Assembly (NCBI RefSeq): GCF_024498075.1
Contig: NZ_JANHOF010000003.1
Span: 62,001 to 126,000, forward strand
DNA from: Paenibacillus mendelii
Lineage (GTDB): Bacteria > Bacillota > Bacilli > Paenibacillales > Paenibacillaceae
Direction: 5' to 3'
Length of the DNA stretch: 64,000 nt
Part shown: one piece after another, positions 49,657-58,046 of the stretch
How positions within the stretch are numbered: position 1 is the first letter of the stretch
Layout: the number at the start of each line of letters is the position of its first letter
Notes under the pieces: generated by a model
The model's input: only the letters and a program-made list of their open reading frames with translations
What the model was told of the DNA's origin: nothing
Database searches by the model: none
Program-made: the position numbers and the translations under genes

Positions 49657-51255
49657 ATGTACAAAGGGATGAAGAATCGAGCTTGGAAGGTCGGGATGCT
49701 ATCACTCGTAGTTGTCATGATGCTGAGCGCAATCATCGGTTGTTCGTCGAATACGAACAAGTCATCTGAGGGGGAAACGAATGAAGGTGCCAAATCAGAA
49801 GGGAAGAATTCAGGAGCGCTAAGCTTCAGCTATGTCAGACCTACGTGGGGTCCCTCGACGTATACAAAGAACGGTGCCTATGAGAAAGAATTGTTCAAGC
49901 GGGCTAACGTGAATATCAATGTCCGTATCATTCCTGTCGTTGATTATGATGCGACGATCAAGACAACGGCCGCTTCCGGTGATATGCCTGACGTCATCTG
50001 GGGCTGGGGTCCGGTAGATGCATTCTGGAAGGAGCTTCAGGATGAAGGCGCATTCGTTAAAATCAATGATTATCTGGACCAATTTCCGGCGGTGAAGAGT
50101 GCGGTTCCGGACGGGATTTGGGACAAGATGGCCGACGATAAAGGCGATATCTATTTCATTCCGAACTTGATCTATCCGGTAGTGCCGTTCTTTATCACTT
50201 ACCGCGCCGACATCTTCGAGAAATTGAATATTGCGGAGCCGACAACCATCCGGGAGTTCGAGGATGCGCTGCAGAAGATTAAGGACAGCGGGCTTGGCAT
50301 TGTCCCGCTAACCCACGGCAATACCGTGCCATTCTGGGCGGGCAAGGATATCGGAACCTCGTTCGGCACGACAAGCGGATGGGCGCCTTCCAAGGAGGAT
50401 CCAAGCAAGATCGTTCCGCCTGAGATGCAGGAAGAACACTTGAATTTTAAATTTTGGCTGCAGGATTTGAAGAAGCGGGGCTTGTTCGACGAGGAAGCGG
50501 GCGTGAATCCCGACGCATCGTTCGGCGAGACCAAGTTCAAAGCCGGCCGGGCGGCTGTGATGCTGGGCGGCGGGCTGAATCAAATTACGGAACTGCGGAA
50601 GTCCGAGCCGAACGCATCGATCAAGATTATGTCTCCGCTGACCGGTCTGAACGGTGAACAAGGCGGAACGAGGGTCGTCTTCCCGCAGGACCGGGGCTTC
50701 TATATTAATGCTAAGGCGAAGGACAAGGTCGAGCAGATCTTCGAATTCTTGAACTGGTCCTTAACCGAAGGCACCGAGTTCAGAAGATACGGTATCGAAG
50801 GCAAGACGTTCAAGATTGACCAAGAAGGAAGAAAGGTTCCCATTCCGGATGAGGAGCGGGAGGCTGATTTCAAGAATGCCCAGATCGAGCCGTTAAAGTT
50901 TCTGGATCCGATGAGCGAGAAATTGGATTGGGAAGCCAAGGAGCTGGAGTTCATTGGAATTGGTATTCCGGATCAATTCGAGTACTACAAGAGCATGTTC
51001 GAGAAATATGCCGCTACGCCTTATAACGACTATAAGGATCCAACCGTTACATCGCCGACCAATGCGGAGATCGGGCCGCAGATTTGGGAGGATTACATGG
51101 CGAAGGTGGATGGAAGTATCTTAACGGATTTCAAATTGACCAAGGAGGGCTATAAGGAAGCCCGTCAGAAGTGGCTGGATGCCGGCGGACAGAAAATCAT
51201 CGATGAAGTAAACGAACTTCAAACCGATAAATCCGAACCGAATTACGTCGACTAA
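49657..51255 (+). CDS. Extracellular solute-binding lipoprotein (LplA-like)
   Basis: 532 residues. The ATG at 49657 is 6 bp behind AAGGAGG; the ATG at 49651 touches it and is less likely. The lipoprotein signal ends in AIIGCSSN. The body fits long CUT1 binding proteins: GDMPDVIWGWGP, NLIYPVVPFFITYRADIFEK and GFYINAKAKDKVEQIFEFLN. It feeds the LplB- and LplC-type permeases that follow. Together with the downstream dioxygenase, dehydratase, lactonase and SDR genes it points to import of a uronate- or aldonate-containing oligosaccharide. The ligand is not readable from sequence. Confidence 0.93.
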   Translation: MYKGMKNRAWKVGMLSLVVVMMLSAIIGCSSNTNKSSEGETNEGAKSEGKNSGALSFSYVRPTWGPSTYTKNGAYEKELFKRANVNINVRIIPVVDYDATIKTTAASGDMPDVIWGWGPVDAFWKELQDEGAFVKINDYLDQFPAVKSAVPDGIWDKMADDKGDIYFIPNLIYPVVPFFITYRADIFEKLNIAEPTTIREFEDALQKIKDSGLGIVPLTHGNTVPFWAGKDIGTSFGTTSGWAPSKEDPSKIVPPEMQEEHLNFKFWLQDLKKRGLFDEEAGVNPDASFGETKFKAGRAAVMLGGGLNQITELRKSEPNASIKIMSPLTGLNGEQGGTRVVFPQDRGFYINAKAKDKVEQIFEFLNWSLTEGTEFRRYGIEGKTFKIDQEGRKVPIPDEEREADFKNAQIEPLKFLDPMSEKLDWEAKELEFIGIGIPDQFEYYKSMFEKYAATPYNDYKDPTVTSPTNAEIGPQIWEDYMAKVDGSILTDFKLTKEGYKEARQKWLDAGGQKIIDEVNELQTDKSEPNYVD

Positions 51256-51346
51256 CAATGCGGTCCTGGTGGTGGAATAGGGATGCTGGCTTAGCCTCTA
51301 TTCCGCCCCCTGCCTGCCGCAGGGTTCGGGAGAAAGGAATGATGGC

Positions 51347-52309
51347 ATGAATGCAGATTCCGTCCAAGCTCCACCCGGTATGTCCGGGCAACCGATCGGC
51401 AAGAAGGGCAAGAGTCTTCGTTCGCGGATATGGAAGTCGCGATATATTTATATTCTAGTCCTGCCGACGCTTATCTACTTTGCAATCTTTACGTATGCGC
51501 CCTTCTATGGGATTACCATCGCTTTCAAGGATTTTAAGATTATGTCCGGTATCTTGGACAGCCCGTGGGTAGGCTTCAAGCACTTCGAGGCGATGTTCAC
51601 CTCGGAGAAATTTCCGGATTTGTTAAAGAACACGGTCATTATAAGCTTATATCGCCTCGTGTTCGGCTTTCCGGTACCGATTCTATTCGCCCTGCTGCTC
51701 AATGAAGTGAGAAGTCTCTGGTTTAAGCGTTCCATCCAGACGATCACTTATTTCCCTCACTTTCTATCCTGGGTCGTCTTTGCCGGAATCATCTATAACT
51801 TCATCGGTCCGAGCGGCATCATTAATCTGCTGCTCACCAATGCGGGCTTCGAGAAAATCAACATGACGACCAATGAAGACGTATTCCGGACGATCATTGT
51901 GGTGACGGCCATTCTGAAGGAGTTCGGCTGGGGGGCGATCATCTATTTGGCCGCCTTGGCGGGTATCGATTCGCAGCTGTATGAAGCGGCTAAGATCGAT
52001 GGAGCCGGGAAGCTCAGACAGATCTGGCATGTTACGCTGCCGGGCATCCGGCCAATCATCGCGCTTCTCTTCTGCTTGCAGCTGGCCGGCATATTGGATG
52101 CGGGATTCGATCAAATCTTCATGTTCCTGAATCCGGCGGTCTACGATGTTGGCGATATTATCGATACGTATGTCTATCGGTTGGGCATTCTGCAGTCCCA
52201 GTTCGAGATGGCTACTGCGGTCGGCTTGTTTAAAGGCATTATCGGGATGATCCTCATCATTACGGCGAACACGATTATTCGCAGGCTGGGGGAGAAGTCG
52301 CTATGGTAG
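51347..52309 (+). CDS. lplB: Sugar ABC transporter permease (LplB-like)
   Basis: 320 residues with six predicted membrane helices, beginning with YIYILVLPTLIYFAIFTYAP. APFYGITIAFKDFKIMSGI and VGFKHFEAMF are LplB signatures. The EAA loop is LYEAAKIDGAGKLRQIWHVT, which docks on the shared ATPase. It is preceded by GAAAGGA and is 91 bp behind the binding-protein gene. The next permease starts 7 bp before its stop, so the two subunits are made in coupled fashion and probably form the heterodimeric channel. Confidence 0.93.
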   Translation: MNADSVQAPPGMSGQPIGKKGKSLRSRIWKSRYIYILVLPTLIYFAIFTYAPFYGITIAFKDFKIMSGILDSPWVGFKHFEAMFTSEKFPDLLKNTVIISLYRLVFGFPVPILFALLLNEVRSLWFKRSIQTITYFPHFLSWVVFAGIIYNFIGPSGIINLLLTNAGFEKINMTTNEDVFRTIIVVTAILKEFGWGAIIYLAALAGIDSQLYEAAKIDGAGKLRQIWHVTLPGIRPIIALLFCLQLAGILDAGFDQIFMFLNPAVYDVGDIIDTYVYRLGILQSQFEMATAVGLFKGIIGMILIITANTIIRRLGEKSLW

Positions 52310-53256
52310 AGCAGACTGCGAATTCGAATGTGGAACAGCTGACTGAGAAGGATGTGCTGGCAGGTACGAGCAAGCTGGATGCCAACCCGTGGTGGGCGCA
52401 AGGGATTATCTACATTATTCTACTCGGCTCCGGTGTGATCACCTTGCTGCCGATGGTGAATGTGTGGGCGATCTCGCTCAGCGAAGCGCATGAGGTGTTC
52501 AAGGATCCCATGATGCTCTGGCCGAAGTCCTTTACGCTGGAGTCGTACAAGTACATCTTTAATACGCAGGTTTTGTTAAAATCATTCGGCATCACGGTAT
52601 TCGTCACTGTAATGGGCACCTTCCTCAATCTATTATTTACCGCAACGGGTGCTTACGGATTGTCGAAGACGCATGTTCCGGGCCACAAGATCATGCTGTG
52701 GCTGATCATTATCCCCATGCTGTTCGGCGCTGGTCTGATTCCAATGTACATCTTGCTGAAGAATCTGGGCTTGTTGAACAGTATCTGGGTGTTGATCCTG
52801 CCGAAGCTGGTCGCTTCGTTCAATCTGATCTTAATGCGGAACTTCTTCTGGAGTATTCCGGAGAGCCTGGAAGAATCGGCGCGCATAGACGGCGCATCGG
52901 AATTTCGCGTATTATGGAGCATCATTCTTCCGCTGTCCAAGCCTGTTATTGCGACGGTCGGCTTGTTCTATGCCGTGGGGCATTGGAATGATTTCTTCAC
53001 GGGACTGTTCTTTATTAGCGACAACAGCAAGTGGCCGCTGCAGATGGTTCTGCGTTCGATCATTATCGATTTCAATATGTTGAATATGGGCACGCAGAAC
53101 ACGAATACATTGAATGATGCAAGCAAATTAGTCGTACAGCCCGAGAATATCAAGGCGGCGACCATCATCTTCGCGATCGTACCGATCCTGATCGTGTATC
53201 CGTTTCTCCAGAAGTATTTTGTAAAGGGCATCATGCTTGGTTCCGTCAAAGGCTAA
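52303..53256 (+). CDS. lplC: Sugar ABC transporter permease (LplC-like)
   Basis: 317 residues. Helices start at about residue 32 (GIIYIILLGSGVITLLPMV). EESARIDGASEFRVLWSI is the EAA loop. WNDFFTGLFFISDNSKWPLQ and the ending GIMLGSVKG are LplC hallmarks, and the ending nearly equals that of the permease fragment at 1-470. It overlaps lplB by 7 bp. No ATPase gene is present, which is the rule for this transporter group. Confidence 0.93.
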   Translation: MVEQTANSNVEQLTEKDVLAGTSKLDANPWWAQGIIYIILLGSGVITLLPMVNVWAISLSEAHEVFKDPMMLWPKSFTLESYKYIFNTQVLLKSFGITVFVTVMGTFLNLLFTATGAYGLSKTHVPGHKIMLWLIIIPMLFGAGLIPMYILLKNLGLLNSIWVLILPKLVASFNLILMRNFFWSIPESLEESARIDGASEFRVLWSIILPLSKPVIATVGLFYAVGHWNDFFTGLFFISDNSKWPLQMVLRSIIIDFNMLNMGTQNTNTLNDASKLVVQPENIKAATIIFAIVPILIVYPFLQKYFVKGIMLGSVKG

Positions 53257-53288
53257 CCAACACTAAATAGCGATGAGGTGTGGAGAAA

Positions 53289-54137
53289 ATGATGAAAATT
53301 ACGGAGTATCAGACGACGAGGGAAGAGATTCTGGAGCATTACAAGACATTCGGTTATGCGGTCATACCAGATGCATTATCGCAGGAGGAGCTGACGTACC
53401 TGAATCAGCTGGTCGAGAGCGAGATGGAATCCGACCCGGAGAGCTGGCATAAGCCGATGGAAGGCGCAACAGGAAACGGGAGCCTGTTAATGAAATATCC
53501 GGTGGAGATGGACAAGTTTATTCGTCACCGCACCATTTTCCCTTTGATTCAGGAAGTGCTTCTTGACGAGGCACGGTTTGCTCAGTTCGACTTCCGTGAT
53601 ATCACGATGGAGCGGGCAAGCGGCAGCCAAATGGGCTTTCATCGCGACATCAGCTGGTACGGCACGGTGGGCGGTAAGACCTGGGATCCGGAGAACCCGT
53701 ATATCAGCACGTATGCCTGCGTCATCTATTATTTGAAGGATGTCTATGAATGCTGTCCCGCCTTCTGCCTTGTGCCGAGCAGTCATGAATATACCTCACT
53801 GGATGAAGCGAAGGAAAAGATGGGGGATGCGTACCAGGAGGTTCCGATCCGAGGCAAAGCGGGAACAGCCATTCTGTATAACATTACGACCTTCCATACG
53901 CGAAAAGGGGGCAAGGACGAATGCGCACACGGCAGACGTACGATGCACAATTACCATTCGCGTGAATCGAGTGCCCCATTAACGAATTGGGCAACCGTGC
54001 CGGAGGAGCTGGCGCTCAGCGATGACAAGCAAACTCGCCTGTTCTACTCCCAGTGGACGCCGAATCAGATCAAATTCGCGCGTGACAATTACAAGAAGCC
54101 GATCCCGACCTACTATCCCGTTCATATGATCAAATAG
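53289..54137 (+). CDS. Phytanoyl-CoA dioxygenase (PhyH) family protein
   Basis: 282 residues. The ATG at 53289 lies 8 bp behind GAGGTG; a GTG at 53280 is an alternative. The protein is a double-stranded beta-helix Fe(II)/2-oxoglutarate oxygenase. MGFHRDISWYGT contains the His-x-Asp iron ligands, and the distal histidine with the 2-oxoglutarate arginine is in the FHTRKGGKD...HGRRTMHNYHS region. It sits between the transporter and the dehydratase genes, so it may hydroxylate or demethylate the imported substrate or a methylated sugar acid. The true substrate is unknown; the family also includes hydroxylases of many secondary metabolites. A hairpin at 54168 separates it from the next gene. Confidence 0.87.
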   Translation: MMKITEYQTTREEILEHYKTFGYAVIPDALSQEELTYLNQLVESEMESDPESWHKPMEGATGNGSLLMKYPVEMDKFIRHRTIFPLIQEVLLDEARFAQFDFRDITMERASGSQMGFHRDISWYGTVGGKTWDPENPYISTYACVIYYLKDVYECCPAFCLVPSSHEYTSLDEAKEKMGDAYQEVPIRGKAGTAILYNITTFHTRKGGKDECAHGRRTMHNYHSRESSAPLTNWATVPEELALSDDKQTRLFYSQWTPNQIKFARDNYKKPIPTYYPVHMIK

Positions 54138-54167
54138 TCGATAGGGGTTGTCTGCAGCATGAGGAAT

Positions 54168-54193
54168 AAGGCCGCTGAAGAAGCGGCCTTTCT
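54168..54193 (+). terminator. Hairpin terminator or intra-operon attenuator
   Basis: AAGGCCGCT / AGCGGCCTT with a 5-base loop, followed by TCT only. It may only reduce read-through into the dehydratase genes. Confidence 0.5.
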
Positions 54194-54324
54194 GCAGCCC
54201 TAGGATTCGCACCACATATTCGTTTCAATATGTGCAAGGGAAGAAGCGAGCTTCGCCGCCAAGGATGGCGGTACATGATTGTTCTTCTTGCCTATCATCG
54301 CCATTATTATAGGAGGTTAAGTCT

Positions 54325-55548
54325 ATGACTATCATTAAACGCGTACGAATTATCCGAACGCGCCAAGACAACAGCTGGACGATCGTTAAGGTAGAAACGG
54401 ACCAGCCCGGGCTGTACGGGATCGGTTCGGCGAATGACTACTTCAATCCCAGCGCGGTTATCGCCGTGATCGAGGAGCTGCTTGCTCCAACATTGATCGG
54501 CCGTGATGCGGGGGCAATCGAGGACATATGGCAGTCCATGTATCAGAGCGGCTATTGGCGCAACGGTTCTGCGCTGATGACGGCGATCGGCGCTATCGAT
54601 ATGGCGCTATGGGATATCAAGGGCAAGGAAGCGGGGATGCCGGTTTACCGGCTGCTCGGCGGACCGTGCCGCTCGGCTGTACCGTGCTACGCCCATGCGA
54701 GCGGCAGAGATATCGCTGAGCTGTCGGAGGATATCGCGCGCTATCAGGAGGAAGGGTATTCCGTCGTTCGCTGCCAGCTGGGCGCCTATGGAGGAGGAGG
54801 GTTCCTTCCCTCTGAACGTGCGAAGCGTCCTACGAATGCATGGCCGTCGGCAGCTGTCTTTGACGAAGAAGCGTATCTGGAATCCATTCCGCGCATGTTC
54901 GAGCAGCTGCGTCTGCAGTTTGGGCCGGAAGCCAAATTCACGCATGACGTTCACGAGCATTTAAGCCCACAGGGGGCGGTTATTCTATCCAAGCGTCTGG
55001 AGCCGTATGGGTTGTTCTTTCTCGAGGATGTGCTGCCGCCTGAGCAGATCGCGTGGTTCCGTTCGATCCGCCAACAGAGCACGACCCCGCAGGCGATGGG
55101 AGAACTATTCACCAGTCCGCATGAATGGCTGCCTCTTATTCAAGAGCGCTTGATCGACTACATACGTGTCCGGGTCTCGAAAGGCGGGGGCATTACGGCC
55201 TGCCGCAAAATCGCCGCGCTTGCCGAGCCTTATGGTGTCCGCACGGCATGGCAGGAAGGCGGGGACAATGACCCGGTTAATCAGGCGGCGGCGATGCATC
55301 TGGATATGGCGATTTGGAACTTCGGTATTCAGGAAGAGAACACATTCCGTCCGGAAGAATTGGAAGCGTTCCCTGGACATGCGGTTCTGTCAGATGGACA
55401 TCTCTATGCGAATGAGCGGCCGGGGCTCGGCGTCGATATTGACGAGGACAAAGCGGCGAAGCTCGTCAACCCGGAGCTGCGGACCCGTTTCTATCACAAG
55501 CCGTATCCGATCGATCGCAAAGCGGACGGGACGATCGTTCGTCCATAG
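54325..55548 (+). CDS. Enolase-superfamily sugar-acid dehydratase (mannonate dehydratase/RspA-like)
   Basis: 407 residues. AGGAGG precedes the ATG. The ManD/RspA subgroup shows in the N-terminal capping domain and in the barrel: GYSVVRCQLGAYGG, THDVHEHLSPQGAVILSKRL (Asp, the first metal ligand, with the His pair), FFLEDVLPPEQIAWF (Glu) and MGELFTSPHEWLPL (Glu). ManD proteins have TAWHG at the catalytic histidine, but this one has TAWQEGGDNDP, so the acid/base residue differs. It may therefore be a RspA-type protein with low or different activity. Its neighbours, a lactonase and a uronate-dehydrogenase-like SDR, suggest action on an aldonic or aldaric acid. Confidence 0.86.
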   Translation: MTIIKRVRIIRTRQDNSWTIVKVETDQPGLYGIGSANDYFNPSAVIAVIEELLAPTLIGRDAGAIEDIWQSMYQSGYWRNGSALMTAIGAIDMALWDIKGKEAGMPVYRLLGGPCRSAVPCYAHASGRDIAELSEDIARYQEEGYSVVRCQLGAYGGGGFLPSERAKRPTNAWPSAAVFDEEAYLESIPRMFEQLRLQFGPEAKFTHDVHEHLSPQGAVILSKRLEPYGLFFLEDVLPPEQIAWFRSIRQQSTTPQAMGELFTSPHEWLPLIQERLIDYIRVRVSKGGGITACRKIAALAEPYGVRTAWQEGGDNDPVNQAAAMHLDMAIWNFGIQEENTFRPEELEAFPGHAVLSDGHLYANERPGLGVDIDEDKAAKLVNPELRTRFYHKPYPIDRKADGTIVRP

Positions 55549-55643
55549 CCTTACTTAAATGTACATCCGCAGCTGTGCTAGTTGTACATCTATAACAGTA
55601 CTAGGTTGTCCATCTGTAGCTTTCATAAGGGAGGTAGTTTCAT
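55549..55643 (+). repeat. Three short imperfect direct repeats (~24 bp) before the SMP-30 gene
   Basis: TGTACATCCGCAGCTGTGCT, TGTACATCTATAACAGTACT and TGTCCATCTGTAGC follow one another with a period of about 24 bp. Each begins TGT(A/C)CATC, and they lie just before the ribosome site. No known operator fits. Confidence 0.4.
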
Positions 55644-56537
55644 GTGGCGGAGCAGTCCAACACGATAAGATTTGACTCGGCGTGGAACGGGATTATATCG
55701 GGCGATTTGCAGGCAATCAAGGTCGCGGGCGGGTTTCAATTCGTCGAAGGTCCGGTCTGGGACCGGCAGCGGGGATATCTCTATTTTAGCGATATCCCGG
55801 CTAACCGAATCTATACTTGGAGTCCGCAGGACGGTGTTCAGCTCTTCCGCGAGCCAAGCGGCAACAGTAACGGGCTGACGCTGGACCGGCAAGGGAGCCT
55901 GCTTGCATGCGAGCATGGCAACCGCAGAGTGTCCGCAACTGATGATGACGGCTCCGTTCGGACACTGGTCGAACGTTTCGAAGGAAAACGGCTGAACAGC
56001 CCGAACGATATCGTCGTCAAATCGGATGGCTCGTTGTATTTTACGGATCCGCCTTATGGGTTGACCCACCCTGCAGAGCAAGAGCTGCCCTATCAAGGCA
56101 TCTATCGCCTTCTGCCTGAGAGTGGGGCAATCGAGCTTCTGTGCAAAGAGCGGAATCATCCGAATGGGCTCTGCTTCTCGTCGGATGAGCGCATCCTGTA
56201 TGTGGATGATTCGTCGACTCAAGACATTTATGCATACGATGTGGCTGATGATGGTACGATTCATAACGGGCGGCTCTTTGCCCGCTTGGATCCCTCGTTC
56301 GGGGCCGGCGTTCCTGACGGCTTGAAGGTTGACGTTCGCGGTAATGTCTACGTAACAGGACCTGGAGGTATATGGGTGCTGGATCCGGCAGGAACGCCAC
56401 TGGGTGTTATACGGATTCCGGAGGTTGCGGCCAATCTGGGTTGGGGGGGAGACGAGCATCGAACGCTCTTCATAACCGCAACGACTTCCTTGTATAAGAT
56501 AGAGACGATAAACCCCGGGATCCGTCATGGGAATTGA
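55644..56537 (+). CDS. SMP-30/gluconolactonase-family lactonase
   Basis: 297 residues from GTG (55644); GGGAGGT lies 8 bp upstream and the overlapping ATG at 55642 soon meets a stop. It is a six-bladed propeller. FVEGPVWDRQRGYLYFSDI holds the metal Glu and the second shell, LNSPNDIVVKSDGSLYFTDP holds the metal Asn, and VPDGLKVDVRGNVYVTG holds the metal Asp. The enzyme opens aldono- or aldarolactones. It is followed 20 bp later by an SDR resembling uronate dehydrogenase, whose product is such a lactone. The pair therefore fits an oxidative sugar-acid pathway. Confidence 0.9.
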   Translation: MAEQSNTIRFDSAWNGIISGDLQAIKVAGGFQFVEGPVWDRQRGYLYFSDIPANRIYTWSPQDGVQLFREPSGNSNGLTLDRQGSLLACEHGNRRVSATDDDGSVRTLVERFEGKRLNSPNDIVVKSDGSLYFTDPPYGLTHPAEQELPYQGIYRLLPESGAIELLCKERNHPNGLCFSSDERILYVDDSSTQDIYAYDVADDGTIHNGRLFARLDPSFGAGVPDGLKVDVRGNVYVTGPGGIWVLDPAGTPLGVIRIPEVAANLGWGGDEHRTLFITATTSLYKIETINPGIRHGN

Positions 56538-56557
56538 AATCACTTGGAGGGAACAGC

Positions 56558-57400
56558 ATGAAACGAATTGCGGTGACCGGAGGCAGCGGGAAGCTTGGCT
56601 TGATTGCAGTCGATGAATTGATGCGGCACGGTTATGAAGTAACCGTGATCGACAACAAAGCGCCTGAAGGACGCAAGTGCAAGTATGTCCATGCACAGCT
56701 GACTGATGCCGGGGAAGCTTACGGAGCGCTGAAAGGAACGGATGCAGTCCTGCATCTGGCCGCCGTACCTGGTCTCGGTATATACACACACGGACGAATC
56801 TACTTCAATAACGTCATGTCGACCTATAACATATTGGAAGCCGCGGAAGCGCTCGGCATGCACAAGGCGGTAATTGGATCGAGCGAATCCTCCTACGGTT
56901 TCTACTGGGCGACGCATCCCTTCGTCCCCGATTATTTCCCGGTCAATGAGCAGCATCCGCAGAAGCCGCAGGAAGCCTACGGATTGTCCAAAGTATTGAA
57001 TGAGACAACGGCGGCCATGTTCTACCGGAATTCGGGCTTGCAGGTCGTGCCCCTGCGGTTTTCGACGATCATCTCGGAGCAGGAATGGCCGAACTTGATT
57101 CGCGCGATGAAGTCTGATCCGGCCTTATTCAAACGGAATCTATACAGCCATGTAGATGTCCGTGACGCAGCAGTGGCATGCCGGCTGGCACTCGAGACGG
57201 ATGGGCTAAGCCCTGAAGGGATGAATATCACCTCAAGCGTGACGCTGTCCGACGTGGAGACTCCGGAGCTGCTTGCAAGATACTTTCGGGAAGTCACCGA
57301 TATTCGGGAGGAACTCTCCGGCTATAAAGCGCTGGTCAGCAACAGGCAGGCAAGAGAGACGCTTGGTTGGGAGCCGGCGTACACCTGGCAGAATTATTAA
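56558..57400 (+). CDS. NAD-dependent extended SDR, uronate-dehydrogenase-like
   Basis: 280 residues. GGAGGG lies just before the ATG at 56558. The Rossmann motif VTGGSGKLGLIAVDEL, the substrate loop VLHLAAVPGLG, the serine strand AVIGSSESSYGFY and the YGLSK active-site Tyr-x-x-x-Lys are complete. The length and the ESSYGFYW and YGLSKVLNE segments fit the uronate-dehydrogenase/epimerase branch. It would oxidise the anomeric carbon of a uronate or aldose to a lactone that the upstream SMP-30 enzyme can open. A nucleotide-sugar epimerase is the alternative, but no nucleotide-sugar genes are near. Confidence 0.83.
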   Translation: MKRIAVTGGSGKLGLIAVDELMRHGYEVTVIDNKAPEGRKCKYVHAQLTDAGEAYGALKGTDAVLHLAAVPGLGIYTHGRIYFNNVMSTYNILEAAEALGMHKAVIGSSESSYGFYWATHPFVPDYFPVNEQHPQKPQEAYGLSKVLNETTAAMFYRNSGLQVVPLRFSTIISEQEWPNLIRAMKSDPALFKRNLYSHVDVRDAAVACRLALETDGLSPEGMNITSSVTLSDVETPELLARYFREVTDIREELSGYKALVSNRQARETLGWEPAYTWQNY

Positions 57401-58046
57401 ACAGTAATGCGCTACATGCTCGAATTTGACGGTGGCGGAGTGCTGTAACACGGCTTGTTTGGTGCATCTGTACTAGTGCTGGATCGCGCGGCACCCCGTT
57501 TCGCTGCTGTAACGCCGAAAATGGGCGTTACAGCCATTGCGTTTGTGAACTGAGTGCGTGTAACGCCGCTTTCTACCGTTACAGATGCCGGATCGGCATC
57601 TGACGCCTGCGCATAGCAGCTGTAACGCCAGAAAAGGGCGTTACAGCCAGCGCATCGGTGAGCCGATGGTCGTGTAACGCCGTTTTCTACCGTTACAGAT
57701 GCCGGATCGGCTCCCAACACCTGCGCATAGCTGCTGTAACGCCGAAAAAGGGCGTTACAGCCAAAGCGTTGGTGAGCTGATGGCGGTGTAACGCCGCTTT
57801 TTACCGTTACAGATGCGGAACGGCTCCGGACACCTGCAAATATCTGCTGTAACGCCAGAAAAGGGCGTTACAGCCAGCGCGCTGATGCGCTGATGGTCGT
57901 GTAACGCCGTTTTCTACCGTTACAGATGCGGATCGGCTCCCGTCACCTGCACATAGCAGTTGTAACGCCGGAATGCCGTTACCATCAGCATAGGCAGCCA
58001 CCCCTCCCCTCAGGTCGCATACATCCACACGGAATTCTCCTCCCCG
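57401..58046. repeat. Tandem array of ~113-bp units, each with two hairpins
   Basis: Between two convergent genes. TGTAACGCC starts recur at 57508, 57621, 57735, 57848 and 57961, a period of 113-114 bp: four full units plus a partial one. A degenerate unit precedes them at ~57440-57507. Every unit has hairpin A (TGTAACGCC-gaaaa-GGGCGTTACA) and, about 55 bp on, hairpin B (TGTAACGCCG-TTTTCTAC-CGTTACA), followed by a conserved GATGC-GGATCGGCTCC segment. Reading frames on the minus strand with repeated peptides are a by-product, because the 113/114-bp period does not keep frame. Confidence 0.9.

Noticed and set aside
57508..57985. CRISPR array
   Set aside because: The array has two different palindromes per ~113-bp unit and conserved linkers rather than unique spacers, and no cas genes are present.
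57412..58028. Minus-strand frames with repeated peptides (SVTVENGVTR, NALFWRYS)
   Set aside because: They are translations of the tandem hairpin array. The 113/114-bp period breaks the frame, and no ribosome site was seen.
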